Assembly: GCF_964204645.1 (NCBI RefSeq)
Contig: NC_134032.1
Coordinates: forward strand, 14,006,275-14,070,274
Origin: Tubulanus polymorphus
Taxonomy: Eukaryota > Nemertea > Palaeonemertea > Tubulaniformes > Tubulanidae
DNA length: 64,000 nt
Direction: 5' to 3'
Notes under the pieces: model-generated
Seen by the model: only the letters and a program-made list of their open reading frames with translations
The model's database searches: none
Told to the model about the DNA's origin: nothing
Translations under genes and position numbers: made by a program
Part shown: piece by piece, positions 12,401 to 23,218 of the stretch
Position numbering within the stretch: the stretch's first letter is position 1
How the letters are laid out: each line of letters begins with the position of its first letter

Positions 12401-15400
12401 CTTACAAACCCACCAGTCACACCTGCCGTGAACCCGACACTGTTTGATTATTGTTAGATGATTAAGTAGCGGGGATTGTGCTGATGGTCAATAAAGGAAT
12501 TTATTGATGGATGAGATATCACTCAATGATTAAATTACCATATAACGACTCAAACATCTGTTATTGAACACGTATGATATATCATTATCAAGCACAGCTG
12601 GCTCATCATTGACGGTTAGAAATCAATACAGATATCTACCTATTTAACGAGCTCTTCAAATAGCTAAAGCACTATGGTTTCTAACTTAAACCACTCTCTG
12701 GATTTGATTCGACGCAAATCACAGTTGGACTCAGTAGAATTAAAGCTAGAAATATCAGCGTTGCAGATCGAGTATCAATACTCAATCTATAGCTTGTGAA
12801 ACAAAGATCTTAAGAATGTTACGTTCTGGTGACAGAGATGGAGGACATAATTTGGGAACAAAACACACGCGCAAAATAAGAACCATTTTCAGGGATATAC
12901 TAAACTAGGTCAATTTCCAGGAGAATGTGTCTTTCAGAATTGTGATCACCCTGATTGAGTGACTGTCATCCCTGCATGTTTCCTTTGGACAGCCTTGTTG
13001 ACCACTGACCTGTTTAGGTTCGGGAGGAGGGATGCTCTCAGCTGATTTATCGAGGGCCCATCTCACGATGTCGTCTGCCGTGCGGCCACCGTCGTATTCC
13101 TCAGCATCTCCGGATTTCTTGCCTTGCGGGAATGTTTTAATAGTCGGATATCCTTGAACCTGGTCATCAGAAAATAACGCAAAACATTCAATACGCGATT
13201 CAGAGACGCAAGAAAATGGTTTTAGACCATTGATCAGCACGGTTTTTAAAACAAACTCATCTGCTGACAATGGCAGCGGCTATTATCATTACAGTCAAAT
13301 GTTATTAAAACTAGAAAGCCCAATTGCTTCTTAGTTCGACCTCAAATCACTTGAAACATCCAAAAATAGTTAAGTTCAAATCGAGTAAAATATGCACTTG
13401 ACAAAATAGAACTTAACAACTTGCTCGTACGAAGTTAACAACTTATCTTGGAGTGATGTCAGCGCAACTGATAAAACATTTACCTGGTATCTACCAGCCA
13501 TCGTTGTATGTACAGTAGCGTCTAAAGCTCCCAGTTTCACTTTTCCCTTCAGCTCGGAGGCAGCCTTCGCCCACTCGGGCTCCAAACGTTTACAGTGACC
13601 GCACCACGGCGCGTAGAACTCGACCAACCAAAAATCGTCGCTTTTCAAAACTAACTCTTCGAAATTACTGTCGGTCAAAGTAACGACGTCGTTCGAACCG
13701 CCGGATCCGGAACCGGATCGCTTGCTTCCGCCGCCGCTGCTGCTACCACCAGACATTCGATCATTCACCATTGATTTAACATGAGACATGGCGGCATCTA
13801 CGATAGCCTGAGCGTTACGACCACCTACAATATACAACCCACAACTTACAATATACAACTCACTGATTTCTAGAAATATCCATCAGTCTACAAATTACGC
13901 TATAAAATTGTTTAATTGCTTATTACTGATTCGATCTTTAGACCTTTCGAGAAAAGATCGATGACCATCTCAACGAACTATGACATAATCAAGTCAAAAA
14001 AACAATTCTTTCACTTTCAGAAAAGATTGCTACCTCCATAACTCTCCCTATGACATCATCAAATCGCATATTGGTATTTCAGATCTGCAGGCTATTCCAG
14101 AAAACATTGCCAGCGGTACAAAAATATCAAATCACTGGTTGTCAATTTTGTGATGTCATAGGGAGTTTAAAGGAGGCAGCCATTTCTTTTTAGAAGCTTC
14201 TCATCGTTGAACTCTAGATATTTACCCTGGTAATCCTTTGGACTGTTTTTATTTGCCGCGAATATTTTGATGGTCGGGAACCCGCGTACGTTATACGGGC
14301 CTCCGACTGATTGATGTACGTCCATATCTACAGCGCCGACTTTAACCACACCCTAAACAACAGTGGCAGACGATTCAATCAAAATCGATTCAATGAGATC
14401 AAATTTGTGAAATGGTTGGAAAAAAGGAATGAATTACTTACTTTAAGTGCAGTGGCAGCTTTCTTCCAGGCAGGGGCTAACGACTGACAATGTCCACACC
14501 TAAAATAAAGACATCACAAATTTTAAATTTCCGCTCCCTGCGTTAACGCCCTCATGCGCAATAGCGACACCTGGTGGATCAAGTAAATACAGCCCAATGG
14601 CTGATTAAACAGTCATGGCTTAGATTTAAGACTAATCTTGCACATACTACTTAGTTCTGTAGCCAATTTAACAGTACAACAGCGGATTTAAGGGGTGGTC
14701 TCAGGAGTCTGGATCCCTGCCTCCCATTGTCGTGGCCCATTTCATCAAGACAGAATAGTTAAACATGCTAATCTTAGGAATTTTTATTTAGGAAGGTTTT
14801 TTCAAGGAAGGTGGATCCGAGTAATGCTCTTCTTTCTTTCTGGACCCCAGCCTTCCAATTTTCCTGGATCCGCTCCCGCAGTTTGAAACCAGTCATGCCT
14901 GGCCCAACTGTTCGTTATACGTTCGTTTTACTCACCAGGGGGCGTAAAATTCAACCAACCACAATTCATCGCTTTGAATAACTTTATGATTGAAATTAGC
15001 GGCAGTTAATTCAACAACGTCATCGGACGGAGAATACAAAGCATTCGTCACCGCGGCGATACACACTAATAACAATACAACTGTAACAGAGAGATGAACA
15101 GGTGTTTAATGTGCATGGCGTGACATGGCTAGAAAAACAACATCATTTTTGAAAAAAATTCAGGTCAGGCTTCCATCTTTTGGCAGGTTCATCATTATTG
15201 TCGGAAACTGCGTCCCAATTCTCACCAACTTACATAACTATATTGAAGTCAGGCGTTACTAATTCTATTCATGCATATAGCTTTTTACATCTGGTTTATA
15301 TCTGCGGTTTCTCTTTATCTTTGCCGGCCCGCGCATGCGTACTATACTTTTTTAGGTAAAAGTGCAGATCTGCACCTCTCCGCGTAAACGGTTCAATCAA

Positions 15401-16078
15401 TTACATTAAATATCATTGTTTCAGATTCAAAATGTCATCAGCAATTCATACATTGCCATTGGTTAATTTTAATATATCTTCACTAGAAAGATTTAGCCTG
15501 GATACTGTCATTCAGTAGATTGCGTCAATCATGAGGGGTGCGGATCTGCACCTTTTTTATAATCATTACGTAAAATAAAGGACACTCTTGCTATGATATC
15601 TTAACCAAGCAGTCACCTTTCCTATTTTCGATTCTCCACCGTTACACTCACTCGTAACGACAATAATGACCCTATTTTTTTTTAGTCTCCTGGCAGGGTT
15701 GAACGTAAAGCATGGTAGTCAAACGAAAACAGGCCCTGCAGATACGAACCCTCCTCAACAAGAACGGAGGATCCGGGGGCACTCTCCCAGCAAAAAAACT
15801 AATCGCGTCATCATAATCAAGAATTATCAACTGACAACTAGTTTAAGTTTAGCAGGACCGCAATCATCAGCAGTTTGCTCATTATTATCAGGAACTCATT
15901 GAATTTGGTTCCTGCGACTGCGTGAGGAATCGAAAAGATGATTTTAATAGACGTGGGGAACCCCCACCCGAGTCGACATGCCGGCATATCCAATCTGTTT
16001 TTGACACATACAAATACTTCTACTCTGGATCACGCAATTAAACTAAAGACAATAACGTTAAAACTTACCAGACTTCAT
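9465..16078 (-). CDS. PDIA6: Protein disulfide isomerase A6 (P5), complete, eleven exons
   Basis: Thiol-disulfide oxidoreductase of the ER lumen that forms and rearranges disulfide bonds in secretory proteins. Coding exons on the minus strand are 16078-16069, 15080-14936, 14499-14442, 14352-14226, 13824-13484, 13159-13010, 12008-11851, 11426-11354, 11058-10973, 10024-9934 and 9494-9465. All are GT-AG with matching phases and give 422 residues (human PDIA6 has 440). Visible are a hydrophobic signal peptide ([17 protein letters not shown]), a first thioredoxin domain with WCGHC (Cys53, Cys56) and GFPTIK, a Gly/Ser-rich linker, a second thioredoxin domain with WCGHC (Cys188, Cys191) and GYPTIK, a non-catalytic C-terminal domain ([34 protein letters not shown]) and a C-terminal KDEL encoded in a 30-nt last exon. 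The acidic tail is shorter than in vertebrates. The start has a GCCACCATGA context, and exon 1 holds only ten coding bases. Confidence 0.96.
9734..9863. mobile_element. MITE-like element with GGGCCCAGTTTCACGAAA ends
   Basis: Both ends carry the 18-bp inverted terminal repeat GGGCCCAGTTTCACGAAA, with similarity continuing a few bases inward (AGTTAA versus AGTTTA). The 130-bp element has no open frame. It lies between PDIA6 exons 10024-9934 and 9494-9465. No clear target duplication was seen. Confidence 0.6.
10407..10540. repeat. Near-perfect 66-bp-arm palindrome (foldback insertion)
   Basis: Arms 10407-10472 and 10475-10540 are reverse complements with a single mismatch and a 2-nt centre. A 13-base direct repeat, TAAAGAGTATTGT, flanks the hairpin and its right-hand tail (about 10394-10406 and 10576-10588), which suggests an insertion of about 170 bp with a target duplication. 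The tail resembles sequences next to the hairpins near 30.6 and 36.7 kb. It lies within a PDIA6 intron. Confidence 0.75.
11526..11650. mobile_element. MITE copy, CCAGTTGCACAGTC family
   Basis: Starts with GGCCAGTTGCACAGTC and contains paired GACTTAGATTTAAGACCAG and ACCAGACTTAAGATTTAAG segments in inverted arrangement. The same layout is found in the better-preserved copy at 54976-55115 and in partial copies near 14.6 and 49.5 kb. It lies between PDIA6 exons 12008-11851 and 11426-11354. Confidence 0.5.
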
Positions 16079-16177
16079 GGTGGCCGACTGACAATGAATC
16101 CTGGAAACACAACGAGCGGTTTTTACTTCAAATCTGACACTTCTCTAGCATGCAACCTCTCCTCACTCACCAACAAA

Positions 16178-16184
16178 CACGTCA
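16178..16184 (-). promoter_or_regulatory. ATF6/XBP1-type UPRE core TGACGTG
   Basis: On the minus strand the context is GATGACGTGTTTG, which carries the TGACGTG core recognised by ATF6 and XBP1. It lies about 100 bp upstream of the PDIA6 start codon and beside a full ERSE, so both could mediate unfolded-protein-response induction. Confidence 0.5.
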
Positions 16185-16194
16185 TCAACCAGCT

Positions 16195-16213
16195 CGTGGC
16201 CGGCTGTGATTGG
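16195..16213 (-). promoter_or_regulatory. ER stress response element (ERSE), exact CCAAT-N9-CCACG
   Basis: The minus strand reads CCAAT, exactly nine bases, then CCACG. This is the full consensus bound by NF-Y and ATF6 in ER chaperone promoters. It sits about 120 bp upstream of the PDIA6 start codon in the direction expected of that gene. The protein is an ER-resident foldase of a class known to be induced by ER stress, so the site is probably functional. Confidence 0.75.
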
Positions 16214-18960
16214 CCCACAGCATTTCCGGTATCCCTATACACTACGCCGACAGTCAATCGATTCGAGTCGAGTCGAGATTCGCTAATCGTCAATCGTCAA
16301 TCGAAACCAAACACACGCGCGAGGCGGAGTGGACTGGTTGCCTGTCCCCCCATTCAATTACTAACCGAAGATAGAGACCGGTAACCAGTCTACATAATCT
16401 TTGGACGCTAACAGGGAAGCGCTCCGGGTTGGTTGGAGCTTCTTGTCAATACTAACCAAATGGCTTTGCTTCATTGACTAGAAATACATGAAGTAGCCTT
16501 TTCCTTCCACTTGTAATTCTCACACGCTTTTTTCGGCAAATAAAGATTTTAATCAGTTTAAAGCCGTGAACGCATTCGCTTCCATGTGACACGGAGCATG
16601 ACTGACAAGTAGGTGCAATGGACAACTCTACTAATGGAAGAAGGCATGCCAGTTGCCATTTGCTAGTTGCCATTTGCTAGTTGGGCTTGTTGCCAATTGC
16701 TAGTTGTCAAATGCCACTTGCTAGTTGAAGATTTTTTCGATCCGTTCACGCGAGCGCCACCTCAATATATGTTTCCTTAAAGATATTTACCACTTAAGCA
16801 AATCTATCGTCAAATTAAATTTGATTTTAAGTAAAATCGTATAATTCATCCTGGCAAAATCAAATTGGATTCGGTCTAATCTTTGAATTTAACACGGTAT
16901 CAAATTCAAATCGATTCATCAAATCATCAAATCACAAATCGGAGGTGATTTCATACGATTTGAATGAAGATGTTGGACTCACAAATATTTTCGAAAAACT
17001 GATAATAATTGGTCACAACTTAAAGAAAAACTGAAACTCATTCATAGGAAATGATAACCGGGGAAGTACTTTCTTGTCAGCCGTTTTGAACAAGTCGTCA
17101 AATTCATCCTGTTGTGCAAATCTTAGGCGAATTTATCACGTCAAATCAAATTTGATTTTAAGTAAAATCGTTTTTTTCTTGTCATAATCAAATTTGATTT
17201 GGTCTAATTTTTGAATTTAACACGGCATCAAATTCAAATCGATTTGTCAAATCATCAAATCACCCCCGGATGCGATTTGATACGATTTGATGATGGTGGA
17301 CAAATTTTTTGTCGAAAAACTGATATTAATGTCAAAACTGAAAGAGAAACCTGAAACCCATTCATGGGAAATATTATTTTGAAAAGTGGGACAGTATTTT
17401 CTTGTCAGCTGTTTGGAACAAGTCGTCAAATTCATTCTGTTGTGCAAATCTTATTTGATTAGATTACACGTGACTAACAAAGTATGATTAGGAAAATCAA
17501 ATCTGATTTGACAAGATATATTCGCCTCTTATTTGATTAGATTACACGTGACTAGCAAATTATAATTAGGCAAATCAAATCTGATTTGACCAGCGCGGGT
17601 CGGGGTCGGGCTCGGGTTCAGACGTGCTTGTCACAATTTGATGGAGGAGTGGATGATACCAGTATCCCTATATAAAAAAGATTCTTGTTTATATAGGGAT
17701 ATTGGCCTATCATCCATCCTCCATCAAAATTAATTGTGACAAATTGTGTCAGTCCGGCATTGTATCAACGGTGGTCGTGATTTTATTGCTATCATCCACT
17801 AGGTTCTGTAAAACTCCCCACCTAGCCCTGGTGTGACACACATGGTCCGGTACTATAAGGTGGGATTCTGGCAGCGCGTCTCTCGGGTCGTGTCTCGATC
17901 TGCGGACTGAGAATTCAAGAAATTTTTTATAGGCGGACCCCTGACTCAGAGATGAAAGTGGGGAACGGTTAAGACTATGATTTTAGACATCTAACACCAT
18001 TGCACTCATGGTAGTACCCATAATCATTGATTAAATAGTCATAGAATTTTACTCGGGCACACGCGCGTCACTCGGGCGCAGTTACAAATTACGTTTTAGT
18101 CATTCAACGTATTAAGTGACTGAACCTTTTTTTCAAAACAGGAAAGATGATTTAAGTCAAATATGGACCGGGCGGTCACCAAAACGCGGCAAGCGCACAC
18201 TAGTTATACGAAAACTGCAGCTCGAGTCTGACTGCAGTGAACGTGTGAGACCGACGTATCGGCCAAATTTCAACATTTTCTTCAGTTTAAGAAATCAATG
18301 AAATTGAAACGAGCACTGCCGCTGGGCGGGCGACAGCTCCGAGTCGTCATGGGTACGACGCGCCTCAGTCTGGTCCATCAGCAGTGCTCTTGGCCTGGTC
18401 CGGTCCAGGTGTCATCCAAAAATAATCATTGAAAATATGATTCTGATTGAATGAGATATTTTTGCATTTTATCGATGTATTGTGCCAACTTTGGTTTTAT
18501 AGGGTTCATGATCATAATTTGATCATGCAATTTCGCGGCAATGAATAACAAAAGGTATATACCGAGGTGGCGCTAGCGGGTGGAGAACAATTATCAAATG
18601 GTATTTGGCAACTAGCAACTAGCAACTGGCATATCCCTCCAGGTCTTCCATATAATTCACTATGCGCGATGTCCTATCACTGCTTATCTACCCTCGATCT
18701 ATCGGCCACAAAAAAACGCCTAAAAACAGGCGGCGCTAAATTCGGAGAGGTGTTGTTGAGGAGAATCAAGTAATTTATCTCCAGTGGCCTTATTAAAGTT
18801 CTACGATATTGTTCAGCTGGCTACTGGCGCGTGTTCTACTCGTCGGCCCTCTATAAGTATAAGCTCACAATGTAAACCCATTCATTCAACTTTAACAATA
18901 GAGTCAAAGAGACACAATTGCGGTATATTCACACGCCCTATTGAATACGTCACCGGCTGA
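16214..18960. other. Non-coding region between PDIA6 and the 19-kb locus
   Basis: No gene was recognised. A 16.80-16.95 kb segment is repeated with divergence at 17.13-17.28 kb (AAATTTGATTTTAAGTAAAA and similar). A 76-bp segment is present twice at about 17.45-17.59 kb. Tandem CCATTTGCTAGTTG motifs lie at 16.65-16.73 kb and reappear inverted at 18.60-18.63 kb. A foldback lies at 17630-17740. Confidence 0.5.
17630..17740. repeat. Imperfect inverted repeat of about 46-bp arms
   Basis: GTCACAATTTGATGGAGGA on the left is matched in inverse by TCCTCCATCAAAATTAATTGTGAC-type sequence on the right, and the inner arms both carry ATCCCTATATAAA. The loop is short (AAAAGATTCTTG region). It would form a long hairpin if transcribed. 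There is no coding capacity; a MITE remnant is the simplest reading. Confidence 0.6.
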
Positions 18961-18977
18961 CCACAGTATGTATAAAG
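18946..18977 (+). promoter_or_regulatory. Putative core promoter: CRE-like TACGTCA and TATAAAG
   Basis: TACGTCA at 18946-18952 is followed by a TATA box, TATAAAG, at 18971-18977. A start site near 19000 would precede the first donor of the spliced locus described next. The assignment rests on spacing alone. Confidence 0.35.
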
Positions 18978-19267
18978 CATAGGAAACCATTCATTCACCT
19001 CCGCTCTCTCACACTGTGCAGACGCATGCTTCCGTGGATTCTCCTGGCGATCATGATCCTGGCGATCTTCGCTGCGCTCCTGTTCCTGCTTCCTGAGGAA
19101 CGACGTCTTTATGTTTTATGTGTTACTGTTCGTCTCCGTACTGTCCTGTACTGTTCTGTGTTAATTAATCCGTTCTATTTTTCAGCGATTAACTCGTTCT
19201 ATTTTTCAGCAATTAATCCGTTCGATATTTCAGGGCCGATTTCTCTCTCGATTCTTAATATTTTATG

Positions 19268-20092
19268 GAACAAAACTAATATCCGAAAGCGTCGGCTCTC
19301 CTTCGCCGGTCACGTGTCAAGAACGGCAGGTAAGAGTCGGCCAGGAAATGATGTCCCTACGTGCCCTCACACAGGGAATGCAAACTAGGACGACAATGCC
19401 TCACATCATTATCTGCCTACAGTGTGTACTGAGTGACGTCAATGACTGTCGAATCTATCAGATTACTAGGGGTAAAAGATTGAGTGGTGTGATACTGGTC
19501 ACCCTTCCGGCAGGACTGTAGTTGTGTTCCGGCAACTAGTTAACACTAGTTCTGGCCATTGGTCGCTTTGGTTTTCCGGCAGAACTTCTCTTCTGAGTTG
19601 TTCCGTCCGGCAACTAGTTAACTCTAGTTCTGGCCATTGTTGACCTTTGGTTTTCCGGCAGAATTTCTCTCCTGAGTTGTTCTGTCCGGCAACTAGTGTG
19701 ACTCTAGTTCTGGCCATTGGTCGCTTTGGTTTTCCGGCAGAACTTCTCTCCTGAGTTGTTCCATCCGGCAACTAGTTAACTCTAGTTCTGGCCATTGTTG
19801 ACCTTTGGTTTTCCGGGCACTTCTATTTGTTCTCGATCGGCAACTAGTTAACTCTAGTTCGACTCAGTTAGCGCTACTCTCTTTTGTCTTTAGTAACTGG
19901 CAGAATTGTCAGTTATTGATGCCGCCCGGCACATCCTGTAGGTAGGTGATGAATGTGAGGTGTTGGCGCCCTGGTTTGCGTTCCCCGCGCGAAGGCACGT
20001 GGGGACGAGTGTTTCCTGGCTGACTCGTCAGCTGTCGTTCTCGGCACGTGACCGGCGAAGGAGAGCTGAAAAGCTTTCGGACATTAGTTTTG
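19268..20092. mobile_element. Foldback element: about 150-bp inverted arms around a tandem array
   Basis: Left arm 19268-19415 and right arm 19945-20092 are inverted copies. The outer 50 bp are nearly identical (GGAACAAAACTAAT, then TCCGAAAGC, then GCTCTCCTTCGCCGGTCACG), and similarity falls to an estimated 75% further in. The 530-bp centre holds a 78-79 bp tandem array. This layout resembles foldback transposons. The left arm contains the donor site after 19329 of the putative spliced locus. Confidence 0.6.
19500..19870. repeat. 78-79 bp tandem array, about 4.5 copies
   Basis: Each unit contains CCGGCAACTAGTTAAC, TCTAGTTCTGGCCATTG and GGTTTTCCGGCAGAA. The anchor CCGGCAACT occurs at 19529, 19607, 19686 and 19765, with a degenerate fifth copy near 19847. 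It forms the core of the surrounding foldback element. Confidence 0.85.
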
Positions 20093-20375
20093 TTCCGTAC
20101 CAGGTTTTTATCTCCGTTCTCTCTTTTCTCTCATTTCAGGTTACCCATAAGAAGGCGATGACGAAGAAGCCAGGAAGACGATGAAGAAGAGATTCCAGAG
20201 ATTCAACCGCCGCTGGGATCTGACGACAGCCCGTGAAGACGCCACATAAAGCTAAGTTGATTTATTATTCTTGGGTTATCATCCGTGGCCTGACGGATAG
20301 CTGCTAGGGAGATTTGGGGTGCCAGTGAAGTTCGGCATCTCCATCCAATATCTAACAGCAAACGACGTCATTGGT

Positions 20376-23218
20376 TCCAAAATTTCCAATTGTGTACTTC
20401 GATTTTTCCAACAAATTCTGTAAATTTGATCACCGATCACACAACTATAGCTGTACTTCGATTTCCAAATTTAAAATCAAACCGTTTCACTCTCAGCAGG
20501 TGTAATGGGTTTGTAGTAACTGTCTACACAAACACTGGAGTGTTAAGATCTCCTAAGGCCTCCCCCTGAGTCCTCTCTCCTTTAGCCCCCCAATAATCAT
20601 CATACTTCTGTCGTCTCTGATTTTTCTATTTCCAGGTCAGCTCGAACTCCGTCAACCCGACGTCGAGGCACCGCCGAATTTCCAATTAAGAAGATTCTGT
20701 AAACTCGATCGCCGATCACACAACTATATCTGTACTTCGATTTCCGATTTAAAAACTTAGACAAAATTCTCTTTTACCTTGTAAACTTTCGGGCTACATG
20801 AAAAAAAAGACCAAAGAATTGTATAAATTAGACAAAATTATTCAACCTTGTAAACTTTCGGACTAATTTACATGAAGAAGACCAAATATTGTAAAATTAT
20901 CTTCAACCTTGTGATATAGTTATTGCCAAAATCTTGACGGGGCCGATTCAAATCAAACTTTAACAACCAACCTAGGAGATCCACGCCGATAATGAACCCA
21001 GCAATCGTAAAAGGTAACTTGATATACATGAAATTATTACGATTAATTCTGGATGAAATATTTGTATTTACAGGATATCTTTGTTTTCTCATTTCAGCTA
21101 CCGTCAATCCTATATGAAACTGCCGCGCTTTAGATCAACAACTCGTTTAAAATCTGCCGATTGGAGAACAGCGCACAGAAAAGGCCAATTTGAATCCAAT
21201 TCAACAACCGACCAACTTACGAGATACCGATAATGAACCCAGCAATCATAGAAGGTAACTTGATATACATGAAATTATCTTATATAATCTTACATAATGA
21301 TACTGAATTGTTGTACCGACTGCTCCGTCGTTACTGGATGTATCGCCCTGAAAATTTGCCCGGTGGTAGATCTAGTCTTTTATCGCTTGGTTTCTGTGGA
21401 AAATGTATTTTTGAATTTATGTGGTGGGCCATTTACCAAATTTTTGTAGTCTCCTACGGTTCACAGAGGGCGCATGGGTCTGCTGGCATAGTACGAGTTA
21501 CTGCTGAGCCGAGTCATGAAACAGTTTTTCAAATGTAACAGATGATAGTGAATGAAAAAGCAATGAACCCACTTACTTTAACCTATGAGGCACTGCTGCC
21601 GGTTCAAAGCAATACACTCACTGAAGTCAGCAGACTGTATTGGGCGTGTTCAAATCTTCTGAGTACTACTTAAAATTTATACATTGTGAAATGATCATAT
21701 CGGTACTTTACATATTTATTTCTATCTATTGTTCTGTTACCTTGGGCCTCCCAGGGGCGGAAGAAATTTTCAGTATGTGATTAAGGGCCCCAGTATCCAA
21801 AATTTCCAATTGTGTACTTCGATTTTTCCAACAAATTCTGTAAATTTGATCACCGATCACACAACTATAGCTGTACTTCGATTTCCAAATTTAAAATCAA
21901 ACCGTTTCACTCTCAGCAGGTGTAATGGGTTTGTAGTAACTGTCTACACAAACACTGGAGTGTTAAGATCTCCTAAGGCCTCCCCCTGAGTCCTCTCTCC
22001 TTTAGCCCCCCAATAATCATCATACTTCTGTCGTCTCTGATTTTTCTATTTCCAGGTCAGCTCGAACTCCGTCAACCCGACGTCGAGGCACCGCCGAATT
22101 TCCAATTAAGAAGATTCTGTAAACTCGATCGCCGATCACACAACTATATCTGTACTTCGATTTCCGATTTAAAAACTTAGACAAAATTCTCTTTTACCTT
22201 GTAAACTTTCGGGCTACATGAAAAAAAAGACCAAAGAATTGTATAAATTAGACAAAATTATTCAACCTTGTAAACTTTCGGACTAATTTACATGAAGAAG
22301 ACCAAATATTGTAAAATTATCTTCAACCTTGTGATATAGTTATTGCCAAAATCTTGACGGGGCCGATTCAAATCAAACTTTAACAACCAACCTAGGAGAT
22401 CCACGCCGATAATGAACCCAGCAATCGTAAAAGGTAACTTGATATACATGAAATTATTACGATTAATTCTGGATGAAATATTTGTATTTACAGGATATCT
22501 TTGTTTTCTCATTTCAGCTACCGTCAATCCTATATGAAACTGCCGCGCTTTAGATCAACAACTCGTTTAAAATCTGCCGATTGGAGAACAGCGCACAGAA
22601 AAGGCCAATTTGAATCCAATTCAACAACCGACCAACTTACGAGATACCGATAATGAACCCAGCAATCATAGAAGGTAACTTGATATACATGAAATTATCT
22701 TATATAATCTTACATAATGATACTGAATTGTTGTACCGACTGCTCCGTCGTTACTGGATGTATCGCCCTGAAAATTTGCCCGGTGGTAGATCTAGTCTTT
22801 TATCGCTTGGTTTCTGTGGAAAATGTATTTTTGAATTTATGTGGTGGGCCATTTACCAAATTTTTGTAGTCTCCTACGGTTCACAGAGGGCGCATGGGTC
22901 TGCTGGCATAGTACGAGTTACTGCTGAGCCGAGTCATGAAACAGTTTTTCAAATGTAACAGATGATAGTGAATGAAAAAGCAATGAACCCACTTACTTTA
23001 ACCTATGAGGCACTGCTGCCGGTTCAAAGCAATACACTCACTGAAGTCAGCAGACTGTATTGGGCGTGTTCAAATCTTCTGAGTACTACTTAAAATTTAT
23101 ACATTGTGAAATGATCATATCGGTACTTTACATATTTATTTCTATCTATTGTTCTGTTACCTTGGGCCTCCCAGGGGCGGAAGAAATTTTCAGTATGTGA
23201 TTAAGGGCCCCAGTATCC
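20376..23218. repeat. Perfect tandem duplication of 1,420 bp
   Basis: Copy 1 (20376-21795) and copy 2 (21796-23215) appear identical base for base where compared, including all long open frames, each shifted by exactly 1,420. The junctions share the microhomology TATCC/TCC. The unit contains one exon-intron-exon module of the putative non-coding locus (intron 21014-21097, exon 21098-21254) plus an older internal duplication of GATCACACAACTATA-type sequence. It is either a very recent duplication or an assembly artefact. Confidence 0.9.
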
